Source: Roseibium aggregatum (GTDB lineage Bacteria; Pseudomonadota; Alphaproteobacteria; Rhizobiales; Stappiaceae). From it: DNA of 64,000 bases. Where the stretch lies: the NCBI RefSeq assembly GCF_014692675.1, contig NZ_JABFCZ010000025.1, positions 1-64,000 of the forward strand, written 5' to 3'. Each line of letters starts with the position of its first letter. Within the stretch, counting starts at the first letter, position 1. The translations under genes and the position numbers were made by a program. The notes beneath the pieces are model-generated. The model was not told the DNA's origin. It did no database searches and was given only the letters and a program-made list of their open reading frames with translations. This document shows positions 7,682 through 15,915 of the stretch, one piece after another.

Positions 7682-8503
7682 ATGAGTGCGCTCAAAGAGT
7701 CTAAGCTAAAGAAAACGCTTGAAGCCATACCTCCGGGATTCATGGTCAACACTGCATGGCTAGAGCGTCATGGGGTCAATCGCTTTCTCGCTCGCAAATA
7801 CGTCGATAACGGCTGGCTTCAACGTGTCCATCGCGGCGTCTTCTGGCGTCCCCTGCCGAAAGCCGGCTCTTCAAACATACTCGACTGGAGAATCTGCCTA
7901 CTCTCGGTCCAGTATCTCATGGATTACGACGTCCATGTTGGTGGCATGACCGCACTCGGACAACAAGGATATAACCACTATCTTCGGCTCGGCAGTAATG
8001 CCCCTGTCTGGGTCTATGGGAAGAGCATACCAAAGTGGCTTGCCAAACTCCCCCTGAACGCGCCAATTAAAACTCGCAACATGTCTCTATTTTCGGACCC
8101 AACGCTTGGCCTGAAAATGGATGAGAGTGATCCGGAAACCTCCCTGCCGTGGGCCTGGCAATTGAAGATGTCAGCACCTGAGCGGGCTGTCTTGGAGATT
8201 ATGGACGAGCTGCCTGACCACGAGAGCTTTCACAATCTCGATATGGTGTTTGAAAGCCTAACCACCCTACGCCCCCGAACGCTTTCAGCGCTGCTACACA
8301 GCTGCAAGAAGATCAAGGTCAAGCGCCTTTTCTTTGTCTTCGCAGACCGCCACAACCACCCTTGGCGTAAACGCCTCGATCCTGAGGAGTTCAACCTCGG
8401 CAGCGGTGACCGCGCCCTGGTCGAGGGCGGCAAAATACATCCTCGCTATCGTATCGTCGTGCCGGAGGAATTTGTAAAATCGGAGCCCATTGATGGCACG
8501 TGA
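7682..8503 (+). CDS. abiEi: Type IV toxin-antitoxin system AbiEi-family antitoxin
   Basis: 273 residues from ATG 7682; an upstream TTG is possible but adds only three residues. The N-terminus is a winged helix-turn-helix (GFMVNTAWLERHGVNRFLARKYVDNGWLQRVHRGVFW) of the kind used to bind the operon's own promoter. The middle resembles the AbiEi antitoxin domain (YDVHVGGMTALGQQGYNHYL, then MSAPERAVLEIMDELP). AbiEi neutralises the AbiEii nucleotidyltransferase without direct protein contact and represses transcription. It overlaps the toxin gene by 11 bp, the usual bicistronic arrangement. Confidence 0.85.
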   Translation: MSALKESKLKKTLEAIPPGFMVNTAWLERHGVNRFLARKYVDNGWLQRVHRGVFWRPLPKAGSSNILDWRICLLSVQYLMDYDVHVGGMTALGQQGYNHYLRLGSNAPVWVYGKSIPKWLAKLPLNAPIKTRNMSLFSDPTLGLKMDESDPETSLPWAWQLKMSAPERAVLEIMDELPDHESFHNLDMVFESLTTLRPRTLSALLHSCKKIKVKRLFFVFADRHNHPWRKRLDPEEFNLGSGDRALVEGGKIHPRYRIVVPEEFVKSEPIDGT

Positions 8504-9410
8504 AACATATGTTGCACAGGTGCAAATGCTCGTACGCATACTCCCGTATGTCGCAGACGAGCAGATCTTCGCACTCAAGGGCGGCACGGCAATCAACCTA
8601 TTTTACCGTGATATGCCACGCCTATCGGTCGACATCGACCTGACCTACCTACCAATCAAGGAACGCGCAGAAAGTCTCACCGAGATCAATAACGCCATTG
8701 ATCGCATTGCCGTCGCCATAGAAGGTGGCATTCCAAGCGCAAAAACACAGCGAATTAAAGGGGGCGGCGGGGGTGCCACTCGCCTTCTTGCTCGTTTAAA
8801 CGGCGCAGAAATTAAAATTGAGACATCGCCCGTGACACGTGGGGTCATCCATACCCCTGAAAAACGCGAAGTGTCCGAAGTGGTCGAGGAGGCATTCGGG
8901 TACGCGGAAATGAAAATCGTTGCTTTCGAAGATCTTTTTGGCGGCAAGTTACATGCGGCATTAGATCGCCAGCATCCCCGAGATCTCTACGATGTTAAAT
9001 TGCTCTACGAAAACGAAGGTTTGACAGACGAACTCTTCCGAACTTTCCTCATCTATGTTGCTTGTTCCCCGCGCCCTGCTCACGAACTCCTGAATCCGAA
9101 CCTCATCAATCTCGACCAGCCCTATGCGAGAGAATTTGAAGGTATGACGAGGGCAGCTGTTGCGCTGGACGAGCTCTTGGAGACCCGCAAGAAACTGATC
9201 GCGGATATCCAATCGCGCTTCGATGAAAACACCAAACATTTTCTGCTCGGTCTTCACGATGGTGAGCCAGAATTCGCGGTTATTGACCGCCCGCAAGCCG
9301 CGAACCTACCTGCCGTAAAATGGAAGTTACTCAACCTCAGTAAACTTATGCAGGAAAATGCTGAAAAACACGCAGCTCAGCGCAGAGAACTACAAGCTCT
9401 CTTCGGATAA
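8493..9410 (+). CDS. abiEii: Nucleotidyltransferase AbiEii/AbiGii-family toxin
   Basis: 305 residues from ATG 8493, inside the end of the AbiEi gene. The nucleotidyltransferase core is clear: KGGTAINLFY at residues 29-38 (the G-G motif) and LSVDIDLTY at 44-52, with metal-binding Asp47 and Asp49. FEDLFGGKLHAALDRQHPRDLYD, further on, matches the family's conserved second half. AbiEii-type toxins add nucleotides to RNA targets (tRNA in characterised relatives) and stop growth, giving phage abortive infection or plasmid stabilisation. The gene looks intact. Confidence 0.9.
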   Translation: MARETYVAQVQMLVRILPYVADEQIFALKGGTAINLFYRDMPRLSVDIDLTYLPIKERAESLTEINNAIDRIAVAIEGGIPSAKTQRIKGGGGGATRLLARLNGAEIKIETSPVTRGVIHTPEKREVSEVVEEAFGYAEMKIVAFEDLFGGKLHAALDRQHPRDLYDVKLLYENEGLTDELFRTFLIYVACSPRPAHELLNPNLINLDQPYAREFEGMTRAAVALDELLETRKKLIADIQSRFDENTKHFLLGLHDGEPEFAVIDRPQAANLPAVKWKLLNLSKLMQENAEKHAAQRRELQALFG

Positions 9411-9543
9411 AACTCGACAGATGTATGTTCACTTAGCCTTCCACGCTTTCTGACCTAATGTAACCGCTGTTCTGCCCCCACGTTGCTCTGTCTCTCAAGA
9501 TCTGTGATCGGCTGATCATGTTGGATCGAGAGGGAGTTTCTCC

Positions 9544-9930
9544 ATGGAGGCTACGATTGAGGTTCTCACGGACGGACGTGATGCGGGTAGCCCGCGCCGT
9601 TGGCCAGACGATGTGAAGGCACGGATCGTTGCGGAGAGCTTGCGTCCAGGCGTGACAGTGAACGAAGTTGCCGGCCGTTACGGTCTGAAGCCGAACCACC
9701 TGTCAGCCTGGCGAACCTTGGCACGTCGTGGAAAGCTGGTTCTGCCGGCTCCGGAAGATGACGTGGAATTTGCGGCCATGATTGTCGCGGCGCCGGATGA
9801 ATCTGAAGCTGTCGTTGAAACCGAACGCCCTGAGATCCTTATCGGCCGCATGACAATCCGTTTGGAAGCAGGCGTGTCCGCGAAGCGGATTGCAGCTGTG
9901 GCCCACGCTCTCGGCAAGCTGTCCTCATGA
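9544..9930 (+). CDS. tnpA: IS66-family accessory protein TnpA (element 1)
   Basis: 128 residues. The N-terminal half is a helix-turn-helix of the transposase-8 type (SPRRWPDDVKARIVAESLRP, then GVTVNEVAGRYGLKPNHLSAW), and the C-terminal half has the IS66 OrfA-type strand IGRMTIRLEAGVSAKRIAAV. It starts at ATG 9544 after AGAGGGAG. Its stop overlaps the start of tnpB by 4 bp (ATGA), a sign of translational coupling. In IS66 elements this protein is needed for transposition with TnpB and TnpC. Confidence 0.9.
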   Translation: MEATIEVLTDGRDAGSPRRWPDDVKARIVAESLRPGVTVNEVAGRYGLKPNHLSAWRTLARRGKLVLPAPEDDVEFAAMIVAAPDESEAVVETERPEILIGRMTIRLEAGVSAKRIAAVAHALGKLSS

Positions 9931-10280
9931 TCTTTCCGTCGAACCGGGTGCGGATCATGGTGGCGACAAAGCCCGTCGACTTCCGGAAGGGGCATGATGG
10001 CTTGGCAGCGCTGGTGAAGAACGAACTTCGCAAGGACCCGTTCACGGGGACGGTGTTCGTCTTCCGGTCGCGCCGGACGGATCGGCTGAAACTCATATAC
10101 TGGGATGGCAGCGGTCTGGTGATGACCTACAAGCGCCTTGAGGACCATGCCTTTACCTGGCCGGATATCAGGGACGGCCTGATGTCCCTCACGCACGCCC
10201 AGTTTGAAGCTCTGTTCGCAGGGCTGGACTGGCGGCGCGTTCGCGCGATCACCACCCGGGCTCCAGAGGCCGTTGAATAG
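9927..10280 (+). CDS. tnpB: IS66-family accessory protein TnpB (element 1)
   Basis: 117 residues, the standard size. IMVATKPVDFRKGHDGLAAL, then FVFRSRRTDRLKLIYWDGSGL, and the ending LFAGLDWRRVRA are the recognisable IS66 Orf2 blocks. The exact function is unknown, but it is required for transposition in studied members. It overlaps tnpA by 4 bp and is followed 68 bp later by tnpC. Confidence 0.93.
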   Translation: MIFPSNRVRIMVATKPVDFRKGHDGLAALVKNELRKDPFTGTVFVFRSRRTDRLKLIYWDGSGLVMTYKRLEDHAFTWPDIRDGLMSLTHAQFEALFAGLDWRRVRAITTRAPEAVE

Positions 10281-10348
10281 CTGCGGCACGATGACTCGGG
10301 CACTTGTTTCCACAAGCGGATCATGGCCGGATTTGATAGACCCGGCCC

Positions 10349-11902
10349 ATGTTGAATACCGCCGACCTGCCTGATGATATTGCAGCCCTGAAGGCAATGC
10401 TGATTGTCTCCGAGGAGCGCAACATCCGCAAGGATGAGCGGATCACGCGGCTGGAAAAGCTCGTTGCCGCATTCAAGCAGGCGGCCTTCGGTCGGAAATC
10501 CGAAAAGCGCGATCCGGACCAGTTCGACCTGGCGCTTGAGGATCTGGAAACGGCCATTGCGGCTGTTCATGCCGAGGAAGAGGCAGATAGCCACGGCGAC
10601 AAACGAGCTTCCAAACGACGGTCGGTCAATCGCGGGGCCTTGCCCAAGCATCTTCCCCGTGTTGAAGAGGTCCTTGAGCCGGAAAGCCTGATCTGTTCCT
10701 GCGGCGGCTGCCTGCATCCGATCGGCGAGGATGTATCGGAGCGGCTGGACGTGATCCCGGTCCAGTTCCGCGTCATCGTTACCCGCCGACCGAAATACGC
10801 CTGCCGCTCCTGCACCGATGGCGTCGTTCAGGCTCCAGCGCCGGCGCGGCTGATCCAGTCAGGCCTGCCGACCGAGGCCATGATCGCCCATGTGCTGGTC
10901 TCCAAATATGCCGATCACCTGCCTTTATACCGGCAGGCGCAAATCATGAGCCGCCAGGGCATCGATCTCGACCGGTCGACGCTTGCCGACTGGGTCGGCC
11001 GGGCGGCATTCGAATTGCGTCCTGTCTTTGATGCGTTGATCGCAGACCTGAAACGGTCCACCAAGTTGTTCATGGACGAAACCCGGGCTCCGGTACTTGA
11101 CCCCGGTTCCGGCAAAACCAGAACCGGATACTTTTGGGCCTTGGCCCGGGACGACCGGCCGTGGAACGGCGGAGCACCGCCCGGTGTTGCGTTTACCTAC
11201 GCACCCGGCCGCGGGGGACACCATGCCGAACAGATATTGCAGGACTTCTCGGGAGTTTTGCAGGTCGACGGCTATGCTGGATACAACCGGCTCATCGCGC
11301 CTGATCGGGTAGGACCGGATATCCGGCTGGCCTATTGCTGGGCCCATGCCCGCCGCAAGTTGGTTGAGATCACCCGGACTGGCTCTGCGCCGATTGCGGA
11401 AGAAGGCGTGAAACGCATCGGCGACCTCTATCGCCTCGAAGCCGAACTGCGCGGGCTCGATCCAGAGGCGCGTATGGCGGGCCGGCGGGAGCGAGCAGCG
11501 CCGATCATCGCCGATCTGGAAACATGGCTCAGGCATCATCGTGCTCGTGTCGCCGCCAAATCGCCCCTGGGCGAAGCCCTGAACTACATCGCCAAATACT
11601 GGGAGGGCTTGTGCCTGTTCCTGACCGACGGGCGGATCGAGATCGACAACAACACCGTCGAACGCACCATCAGACCCATTGCTCTCAACAGGAAAAACGC
11701 TCTCTTCGCGGGACATGAGGCAGGAGCTGGAAACTGGGCGGCAATCGCTTCGCTCATCGAGACCTGCAAGCTCAACGCTGTCGATCCGCAAGCCTACCTG
11801 GCAGCCACATTGACCGCTGTCGTCAACGGCCACAAACAAAGCCGGATCGACGAACTCTTGCCATGGAATTATTCGGTGCTAGTTGGCGGATGCAGTCCAT
11901 AG
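10349..11902 (+). CDS. tnpC: IS66-family DDE transposase TnpC (element 1)
   Basis: 517 residues. A leucine-rich coiled-coil start (residues 5-50) leads into a zinc-binding block (ICSCGGC near 115 and CRSC near 152), then the DDE core. The catalytic residues can be placed by motif: Asp243 (FMDETRAP), Asp307 (LQVDGYAGYN) and Glu438 (DNNTVERTIRP). The C-terminus RIDELLPWNYS is normal for the family, but the last residues (VLVGGCSP) look atypical and may come from sequence beyond a deletion point. The enzyme itself appears complete. Confidence 0.92.
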   Translation: MLNTADLPDDIAALKAMLIVSEERNIRKDERITRLEKLVAAFKQAAFGRKSEKRDPDQFDLALEDLETAIAAVHAEEEADSHGDKRASKRRSVNRGALPKHLPRVEEVLEPESLICSCGGCLHPIGEDVSERLDVIPVQFRVIVTRRPKYACRSCTDGVVQAPAPARLIQSGLPTEAMIAHVLVSKYADHLPLYRQAQIMSRQGIDLDRSTLADWVGRAAFELRPVFDALIADLKRSTKLFMDETRAPVLDPGSGKTRTGYFWALARDDRPWNGGAPPGVAFTYAPGRGGHHAEQILQDFSGVLQVDGYAGYNRLIAPDRVGPDIRLAYCWAHARRKLVEITRTGSAPIAEEGVKRIGDLYRLEAELRGLDPEARMAGRRERAAPIIADLETWLRHHRARVAAKSPLGEALNYIAKYWEGLCLFLTDGRIEIDNNTVERTIRPIALNRKNALFAGHEAGAGNWAAIASLIETCKLNAVDPQAYLAATLTAVVNGHKQSRIDELLPWNYSVLVGGCSP

Positions 11903-11944
11903 TTGCCTATGGGTTCAATACGAACTCAAACGGTCAGGTCCTCT

Positions 11945-11952
11945 GCACCAAA
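11945..11952. repeat. Left target-site duplication of IS66 element 2
   Basis: GCACCAAA directly precedes the left terminal repeat and recurs at 14793-14800 directly after the right one. Eight base pairs is the IS66-family duplication length. Confidence 0.85.
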
Positions 11953-11974
11953 GTACGCCTCCGCCGAAGGCCGT
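11953..11974 (+). repeat. Left terminal inverted repeat of IS66 element 2
   Basis: 22 bp starting GTACGCCTCCGCCGAAGGCC; it pairs with 14771-14792 at 18 of 22 positions without gaps. Confidence 0.85.
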
Positions 11975-12012
11975 CTATCACGATTTGACGTTTGGCTTTA
12001 AGTGCATGCCTT

Positions 12013-12420
12013 ATGTCATGCGCTACAGTCATTTCACAAATTGAGGTTCTGCCGGCCGATGATCTCGGTCGCCGGCGGGATTGGACGGACGAAGAGAAGA
12101 TCCGGATCGTTGAAGAGAGCCTTCAGGGTTATCGGCAGGGCTCTGCGACGGCTCGACGCTACGGGCTGTCGCGCTCGCTGCTGACGATCTGGCGCCGGGA
12201 GTACCGGAACGGCGTTCTCGGCGGTGCGGCTGCACACGGTTTTGTGCCGTTGACGCTTTCGCCACCGGAAGGCGGACGGCGTGAGGAGGTGGCGCAGCCT
12301 CGGTCTGACGACCAGGTGCAAATTGAGATCGGTTTGCCCAATGGCCGCCGTCTGACGATCCCGGCGACGCTCGACCCGAATATCCTGGCCCGTCTGTTGC
12401 CGGTCCTGGATGCGTCATGA
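12013..12420 (+). CDS. tnpA: IS66-family accessory protein TnpA (element 2)
   Basis: 135 residues from ATG 12013. The helix-turn-helix region (RRDWTDEEKIRIVEESLQGY, then SATARRYGLSRSLLTIWRRE) is followed by a linker and the OrfA-type strand IEIGLPNGRRLTIPATLDPN. It overlaps tnpB by 4 bp at ATGA. It is distinct in sequence from the TnpA of element 1, so the two elements are not copies of each other. Confidence 0.9.
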   Translation: MSCATVISQIEVLPADDLGRRRDWTDEEKIRIVEESLQGYRQGSATARRYGLSRSLLTIWRREYRNGVLGGAAAHGFVPLTLSPPEGGRREEVAQPRSDDQVQIEIGLPNGRRLTIPATLDPNILARLLPVLDAS

Positions 12421-12767
12421 TCGCATTTCCAGCAGGGGTAAAGGTCTGGATTGCAGGTGGCGTGACGGACATGCGTTGCGGCATGAACAGCCTGGCGCTG
12501 AAGGTTCAGGAGGGGCTCGGGCGCGATCCTCATGGCGGCGAGATCTTTTGCTTTCGAGGTCGCAAGGGCGATCTGATCAAGATCCTGTGGCATGACGGGG
12601 TCGGCATGTCGCTCTATATGAAGCGCTTGGAGGCAGGGAAGTTCATCTGGCCGGCCAGCGCGAACGGTTTAGCCGTTGCTGTTTCAGCGGCGCAACTGGG
12701 CTACCTCCTGGAAGGGATCGACTGGCGGAATCCACGCTGGACACAACGGCCGTCGAAGGCCGGATAA
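12417..12767 (+). CDS. tnpB: IS66-family accessory protein TnpB (element 2)
   Basis: 116 residues with the standard IS66 Orf2 blocks: KVWIAGGVTDMRCGMNSLAL at the start, FCFRGRKGDLIKILWHDGVG, and the ending LLEGIDWRNPRW. It overlaps tnpA by 4 bp and sits 58 bp upstream of tnpC. The more common second-half wording (MSLYMKRLEAGKFIWP) separates it from the TnpB of element 1. Confidence 0.94.
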   Translation: MIAFPAGVKVWIAGGVTDMRCGMNSLALKVQEGLGRDPHGGEIFCFRGRKGDLIKILWHDGVGMSLYMKRLEAGKFIWPASANGLAVAVSAAQLGYLLEGIDWRNPRWTQRPSKAG

Positions 12768-12825
12768 TACCGGTATTCATCTGTTTTCGTTAGGCTTTTC
12801 CTTCGGCGCATGGTAATTTCCCGCC

Positions 12826-14463
12826 ATGAACGAAGCGACCTCGGAGATTGACAGATTGCGCGCCGCGCTTGCGGCATCGCAGGCGCGTGCCGCCTCGGCC
12901 GAGGCCGATCTTGCACAGGTGCGCGCTGTCGTCACCACCTCCGAGGCGATGATCCGGCACCTCAAGCTCGAGATCGCCAAGCTGCGGCGGGCGCAATATG
13001 GCCAGAGTTCGGAACGCCGCGTCCGGCTGATTGACCAGATGGAATTGCAGCTCGAGGAACTCGAGGCCGACGCCACCGAGGACGAGATCGCGGCAGAAAG
13101 AACCGTGGCGAACATCACGACTGTTTCCGCCTTCAAGCGGCGTCGTCCGGCACGCAAACCATTCCCGGAACATCTGCCGCGCGAGCGCCTGGTCATCGAC
13201 GCTCCGTCAACCTGCACCTGCTGCGGTTCTGCCCGGATCGTGAAGATGGGCGAAGACATCACCGAGACGCTGGAGGTGATCCCTCGCCAGTGGAAAGTGA
13301 TCCAGACGGTGCGTGAGAAGTTCACGTGCCGCGATTGCGAGAAGATCTCACAGCCGCCAGCCCCTTTCCATGCCACACCGCGTGGATGGGCAGGACCGAA
13401 CCTGCTGGCAACAATCCTCTTCGAGAAGTTCGGGCAACATCAGCCCTTGAACCGGCAGGCCGAGCGTTATGCCAAGGAGGGCGTCGATCTCAGCCTCTCT
13501 ACACTGGCCGATCAGATCGGGGCTTGTGCGACCGCCCTTCAGCCGATCCATGATCTGCTCCGCGCCCATGTTCTGGCAGCCGAGCGCCTGCATGGGGATG
13601 ACACCACCGTGCCGCTTCTGGCGCGGGGCGGAACGAGGCAGGCGAGGCTCTGGACATATATTCGCGATGATCGCCCCTTCGCGGGCGGCGCTCCTCCCGC
13701 AGCCCTCTTCTACTTCTCTCCCAATCGCGAGAAGATCCATCCCAACCGGCATCTCGCCGGGTGGCAGGGCACACTGCAAGCCGACGCCTATGGCGGTTAC
13801 AACGATCTCTATTGTTCCGACCGAAGCCCCGCGCCAGTGATCAGCGCCCTGTGCTGGAGCCACGCAAGGCGCAAATTCTTCGAACTGGCCGACATTGCCG
13901 GCAATGTACGCAGGAACAAACCCGCTCACGAGATCTCGCCCGTCGCACTGGAGGCTGTCGCCCGCATTGACGCCCTGTTCGACATCGAACGTGGCATAAA
14001 CGGCCTGCCCGCTGAGATGCGACTGGCGGTCAGGCAGCAACATGCCCGTCCTCTCATCGAGGAATTGCACGACTGGCTCAAGGCTCAGCGCGCGCAAATG
14101 TCGAAGCACAACCCCGTCACCAAGGCGATCAACTACATGTTCGAGAAGGAAGGACGTTGGGAGGCGTTCACCCGCTTCCTCGATGACGGCAGGCTTTGTC
14201 TCACGAACAATGCGGCTGAACGTGCGCTTCGCGGTGTTGCTCTGGGAAGAAAAGCCTGGCTGTTCGCCGGTTCCCAACGCGGCGGCGACCGCGCCGCGTT
14301 CATGTATTCCCTGATCGTCTCGGCAAAAATGAACGATATCGACCCGCAGGCCTGGCTGGCGGATGTCCTGGCCCGGACCCCCAACATCTCCGTGTCCAGG
14401 CTGCCGGAACTGTTGCCGTGGAACTGGTCCCCCGCTGGAACCACCCGGCAGGAGGCAGCCTGA
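12826..14463 (+). CDS. tnpC: IS66-family DDE transposase TnpC (element 2)
   Basis: 545 residues. A coiled-coil N-terminus (residues 5-90) precedes a zinc-binding block (STCTCCGS, then CRDC) and the DDE core with Asp258 (LHGDDTTVP), Asp320 (LQADAYGGYN) and Glu465 (TNNAAERALRG). The C-terminal domain with LPELLPWNW is intact. The stop overlaps the start of the downstream small ORF at ATGATGG. By gene content and intact ends this element should be able to transpose. Confidence 0.95.
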   Translation: MNEATSEIDRLRAALAASQARAASAEADLAQVRAVVTTSEAMIRHLKLEIAKLRRAQYGQSSERRVRLIDQMELQLEELEADATEDEIAAERTVANITTVSAFKRRRPARKPFPEHLPRERLVIDAPSTCTCCGSARIVKMGEDITETLEVIPRQWKVIQTVREKFTCRDCEKISQPPAPFHATPRGWAGPNLLATILFEKFGQHQPLNRQAERYAKEGVDLSLSTLADQIGACATALQPIHDLLRAHVLAAERLHGDDTTVPLLARGGTRQARLWTYIRDDRPFAGGAPPAALFYFSPNREKIHPNRHLAGWQGTLQADAYGGYNDLYCSDRSPAPVISALCWSHARRKFFELADIAGNVRRNKPAHEISPVALEAVARIDALFDIERGINGLPAEMRLAVRQQHARPLIEELHDWLKAQRAQMSKHNPVTKAINYMFEKEGRWEAFTRFLDDGRLCLTNNAAERALRGVALGRKAWLFAGSQRGGDRAAFMYSLIVSAKMNDIDPQAWLADVLARTPNISVSRLPELLPWNWSPAGTTRQEAA

Positions 14464-14765
14464 TGGCGCGCCCAACCCATGTCTATTCGATCGAATACGT
14501 GGCCACGCTGATCGGCGAGAACCTCGAGCTCCTTCAGGAGGTCGCCAGAAACTCCGACAACATCGACTATGGCGAGATGATCCATGTCGATGATGGCAGC
14601 ACCGAAGAGGGCATCAAAACCTTCACAGACCGTGGCATCGAAAGCCTGAAGGAGTTCCTCGCAGAGGTACGGACCTGGCACGGCGGTGTTCGAGAATTCC
14701 TAATGGATTGCCAATGCGATCCGGAAATGATCGAGCGCGTCATGGCAGACCAGCCGAAATCATAA
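14463..14765 (+). CDS. Small passenger protein of IS66 element 2
   Basis: 100 residues starting MARPTHVYSIEYVATLIGEN, translationally coupled to tnpC and inside the element (the right tip begins 6 bp after its stop). Acidic, with DCQCDPEMIERVMAD near the end. Similar short ORFs occur as a fourth gene in several IS66-type elements; the function is unknown. Confidence 0.8.
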   Translation: MARPTHVYSIEYVATLIGENLELLQEVARNSDNIDYGEMIHVDDGSTEEGIKTFTDRGIESLKEFLAEVRTWHGGVREFLMDCQCDPEMIERVMADQPKS

Positions 14766-14770
14766 TCTCC

Positions 14771-14792
14771 ACGGCCTTGGCCGGATGCATAC
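14771..14792 (-). repeat. Right terminal inverted repeat of IS66 element 2
   Basis: 22 bp ending GGCCGGATGCATAC on the + strand; complementary at 18 of 22 positions to the left tip at 11953-11974. Confidence 0.85.
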
Positions 14793-14800
14793 GCACCAAA
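14793..14800. repeat. Right target-site duplication of IS66 element 2
   Basis: GCACCAAA, identical to 11945-11952, directly outside the right terminal repeat. Confidence 0.85.
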
Positions 14801-14935
14801 ATGCGTCTTTGGACTTTAAAGCGGCGGAAATCTGAATGTCACGCCTGATTTGTATACCGTATTTACTCTGCGCCGAGGGCGACAGGGGAACTTAAACATG
14901 GCTGCGGATCAGGAGGTTCCGAGAACGGAAGCAAA

Positions 14936-15466
14936 ATGGGTATCAGAAACTATTTGATCGAAGGCGTTTCCGGAACTGGCAAGACCTCGGTTGCCACCGA
15001 ACTGCAACAGCGTGGCTACCACGTCATCCACGGTGATCGCGAGTTGGCATATCAAGGCAATCCCAAGACGGGTGAGCCGCTGGAACGTTCTGCGCATAAT
15101 CAGAGCCATCTGGATGTGGCTTTTGGACACGAACATCATGTTTGGGATGTCGACAAAGTCAGATCCTTGGCGGCCGATCGAAGCCACGCCATCTCCTTCT
15201 TCTGCGGCGGCTCAAGGAATTTCCATCAGTTTATCGAACTATTTGACGCCGTTTTCGTTCTTGAAGTTGACTTGGAGACATTAAAGAGGCGGCTCGGGAA
15301 TCGGCCCGAAGACGAGTTTGGCGGAAAGCCAGCTGAACGAGAATTGGTTGAGCGGCTGCATCACACGAAAGAAGACATTCCAAAGAACGCGGTGGCAATT
15401 GATGCCACTGCACCGCTTACGTCCGTTGTCGAAAATATTCTATCGAAATGTGGAGACGTCGGCTAA
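14936..15466 (+). CDS. P-loop nucleoside/nucleotide kinase-like protein
   Basis: 176 residues. The Walker A loop GVSGTGKTS sits at residues 10-18, right after the N-terminal strand, as in small kinases. A Walker-B-like strand follows (FDAVFVLEVD near residue 103), then a lid-like basic region (LKRRLGNRPEDEFGG). This is the layout of the adenylate/shikimate-kinase-like AAA_18 group, often annotated as a nucleoside kinase. The substrate is unknown. It starts at ATG 14936, closely following IS66 element 2, and is a single-gene unit in the island. Confidence 0.75.
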   Translation: MGIRNYLIEGVSGTGKTSVATELQQRGYHVIHGDRELAYQGNPKTGEPLERSAHNQSHLDVAFGHEHHVWDVDKVRSLAADRSHAISFFCGGSRNFHQFIELFDAVFVLEVDLETLKRRLGNRPEDEFGGKPAERELVERLHHTKEDIPKNAVAIDATAPLTSVVENILSKCGDVG

Positions 15467-15915
15467 GTCGTTGTCGCTCCTTGGTTTAATCCTAGAATCA
15501 AGGCTGAACGCACTCGAAACTGCATCCCGGAAAAATCTCGTTCAGGTGTGAACAGCACACCGCTTACGACCTAATGGGGAACGAAGAGAAAACACCGACT
15601 GTCTACCAGCAGATCAAATGTCCGCTTTCGAGACGCGCGCTCAAAACCCGGAACGTCCGAAATGGGCGCACAAACCGAGCATTTCAGGGGAATCTGCTCG
15701 ACGCCGCTCCAGGCCGCCGGTTCGCATTTGTTCAGGAACTAGTTGTTCGGTGGGCAAATCGCACATGGAGGCCACCGCAATTTTCTGGAATGGACTCGAT
15801 ACCGGCAGCTGCAACGGTTGAGCGAATTGACGAGCGAAGATTTCAAGCTGCTTAGCGGCATCGTCCTTCATATTTGATAATGTCCTTTGTCATATGTGGA
15901 GTATGGAGGAGATAC
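15467..15915. other. Intergenic region without a convincing gene
   Basis: About 450 bases. Open frames of 67 and 93 codons exist, but they are arginine-rich, lack good ribosome-binding sites, and overlap in different frames. A stretch at 15616-15690 (TGTCCGCTTTCG onward) resembles non-coding sequence I associate with decayed intergenic repeats in this bacterial group; that is from memory only. Confidence 0.4.

Larger units (their letters stand above)
9460..11902 (+). mobile_element. IS66-family element 1 (right end not found)
   Basis: A tnpA-tnpB-tnpC set in the usual IS66 order directly after the AbiE operon. A possible left tip, GTAACCGCTGTTCTGCC, starts at 9460, but I find no complementary tip after the tnpC stop before the second IS66 element begins at 11953. 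No target duplication could be identified either. The right end is therefore probably lost, and the element may be immobile unless helped in trans. The left border is a guess. Confidence 0.75.
11953..14792 (+). mobile_element. Complete IS66-family element 2 with terminal repeats and target duplication
   Basis: 2,840 bp. The left tip 11953-11974 begins GTACGCCTCCGCC, and the right tip 14771-14792, read inward on the other strand, begins GTATGCATCCGGC; the 22-bp tips match at 18 positions. The flanks carry the identical 8-bp GCACCAAA. Inside are tnpA, tnpB, tnpC and a fourth small ORF, all intact. The preserved duplication suggests a fairly recent insertion, just to the right of the remains of IS66 element 1. 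Confidence 0.92.

Noticed and set aside
15574-15855. A 93-codon frame between the P-loop kinase and the hypothetical gene
   Set aside because: Arg-rich, no ribosome-binding site, overlapped by other random frames; treated as non-coding.
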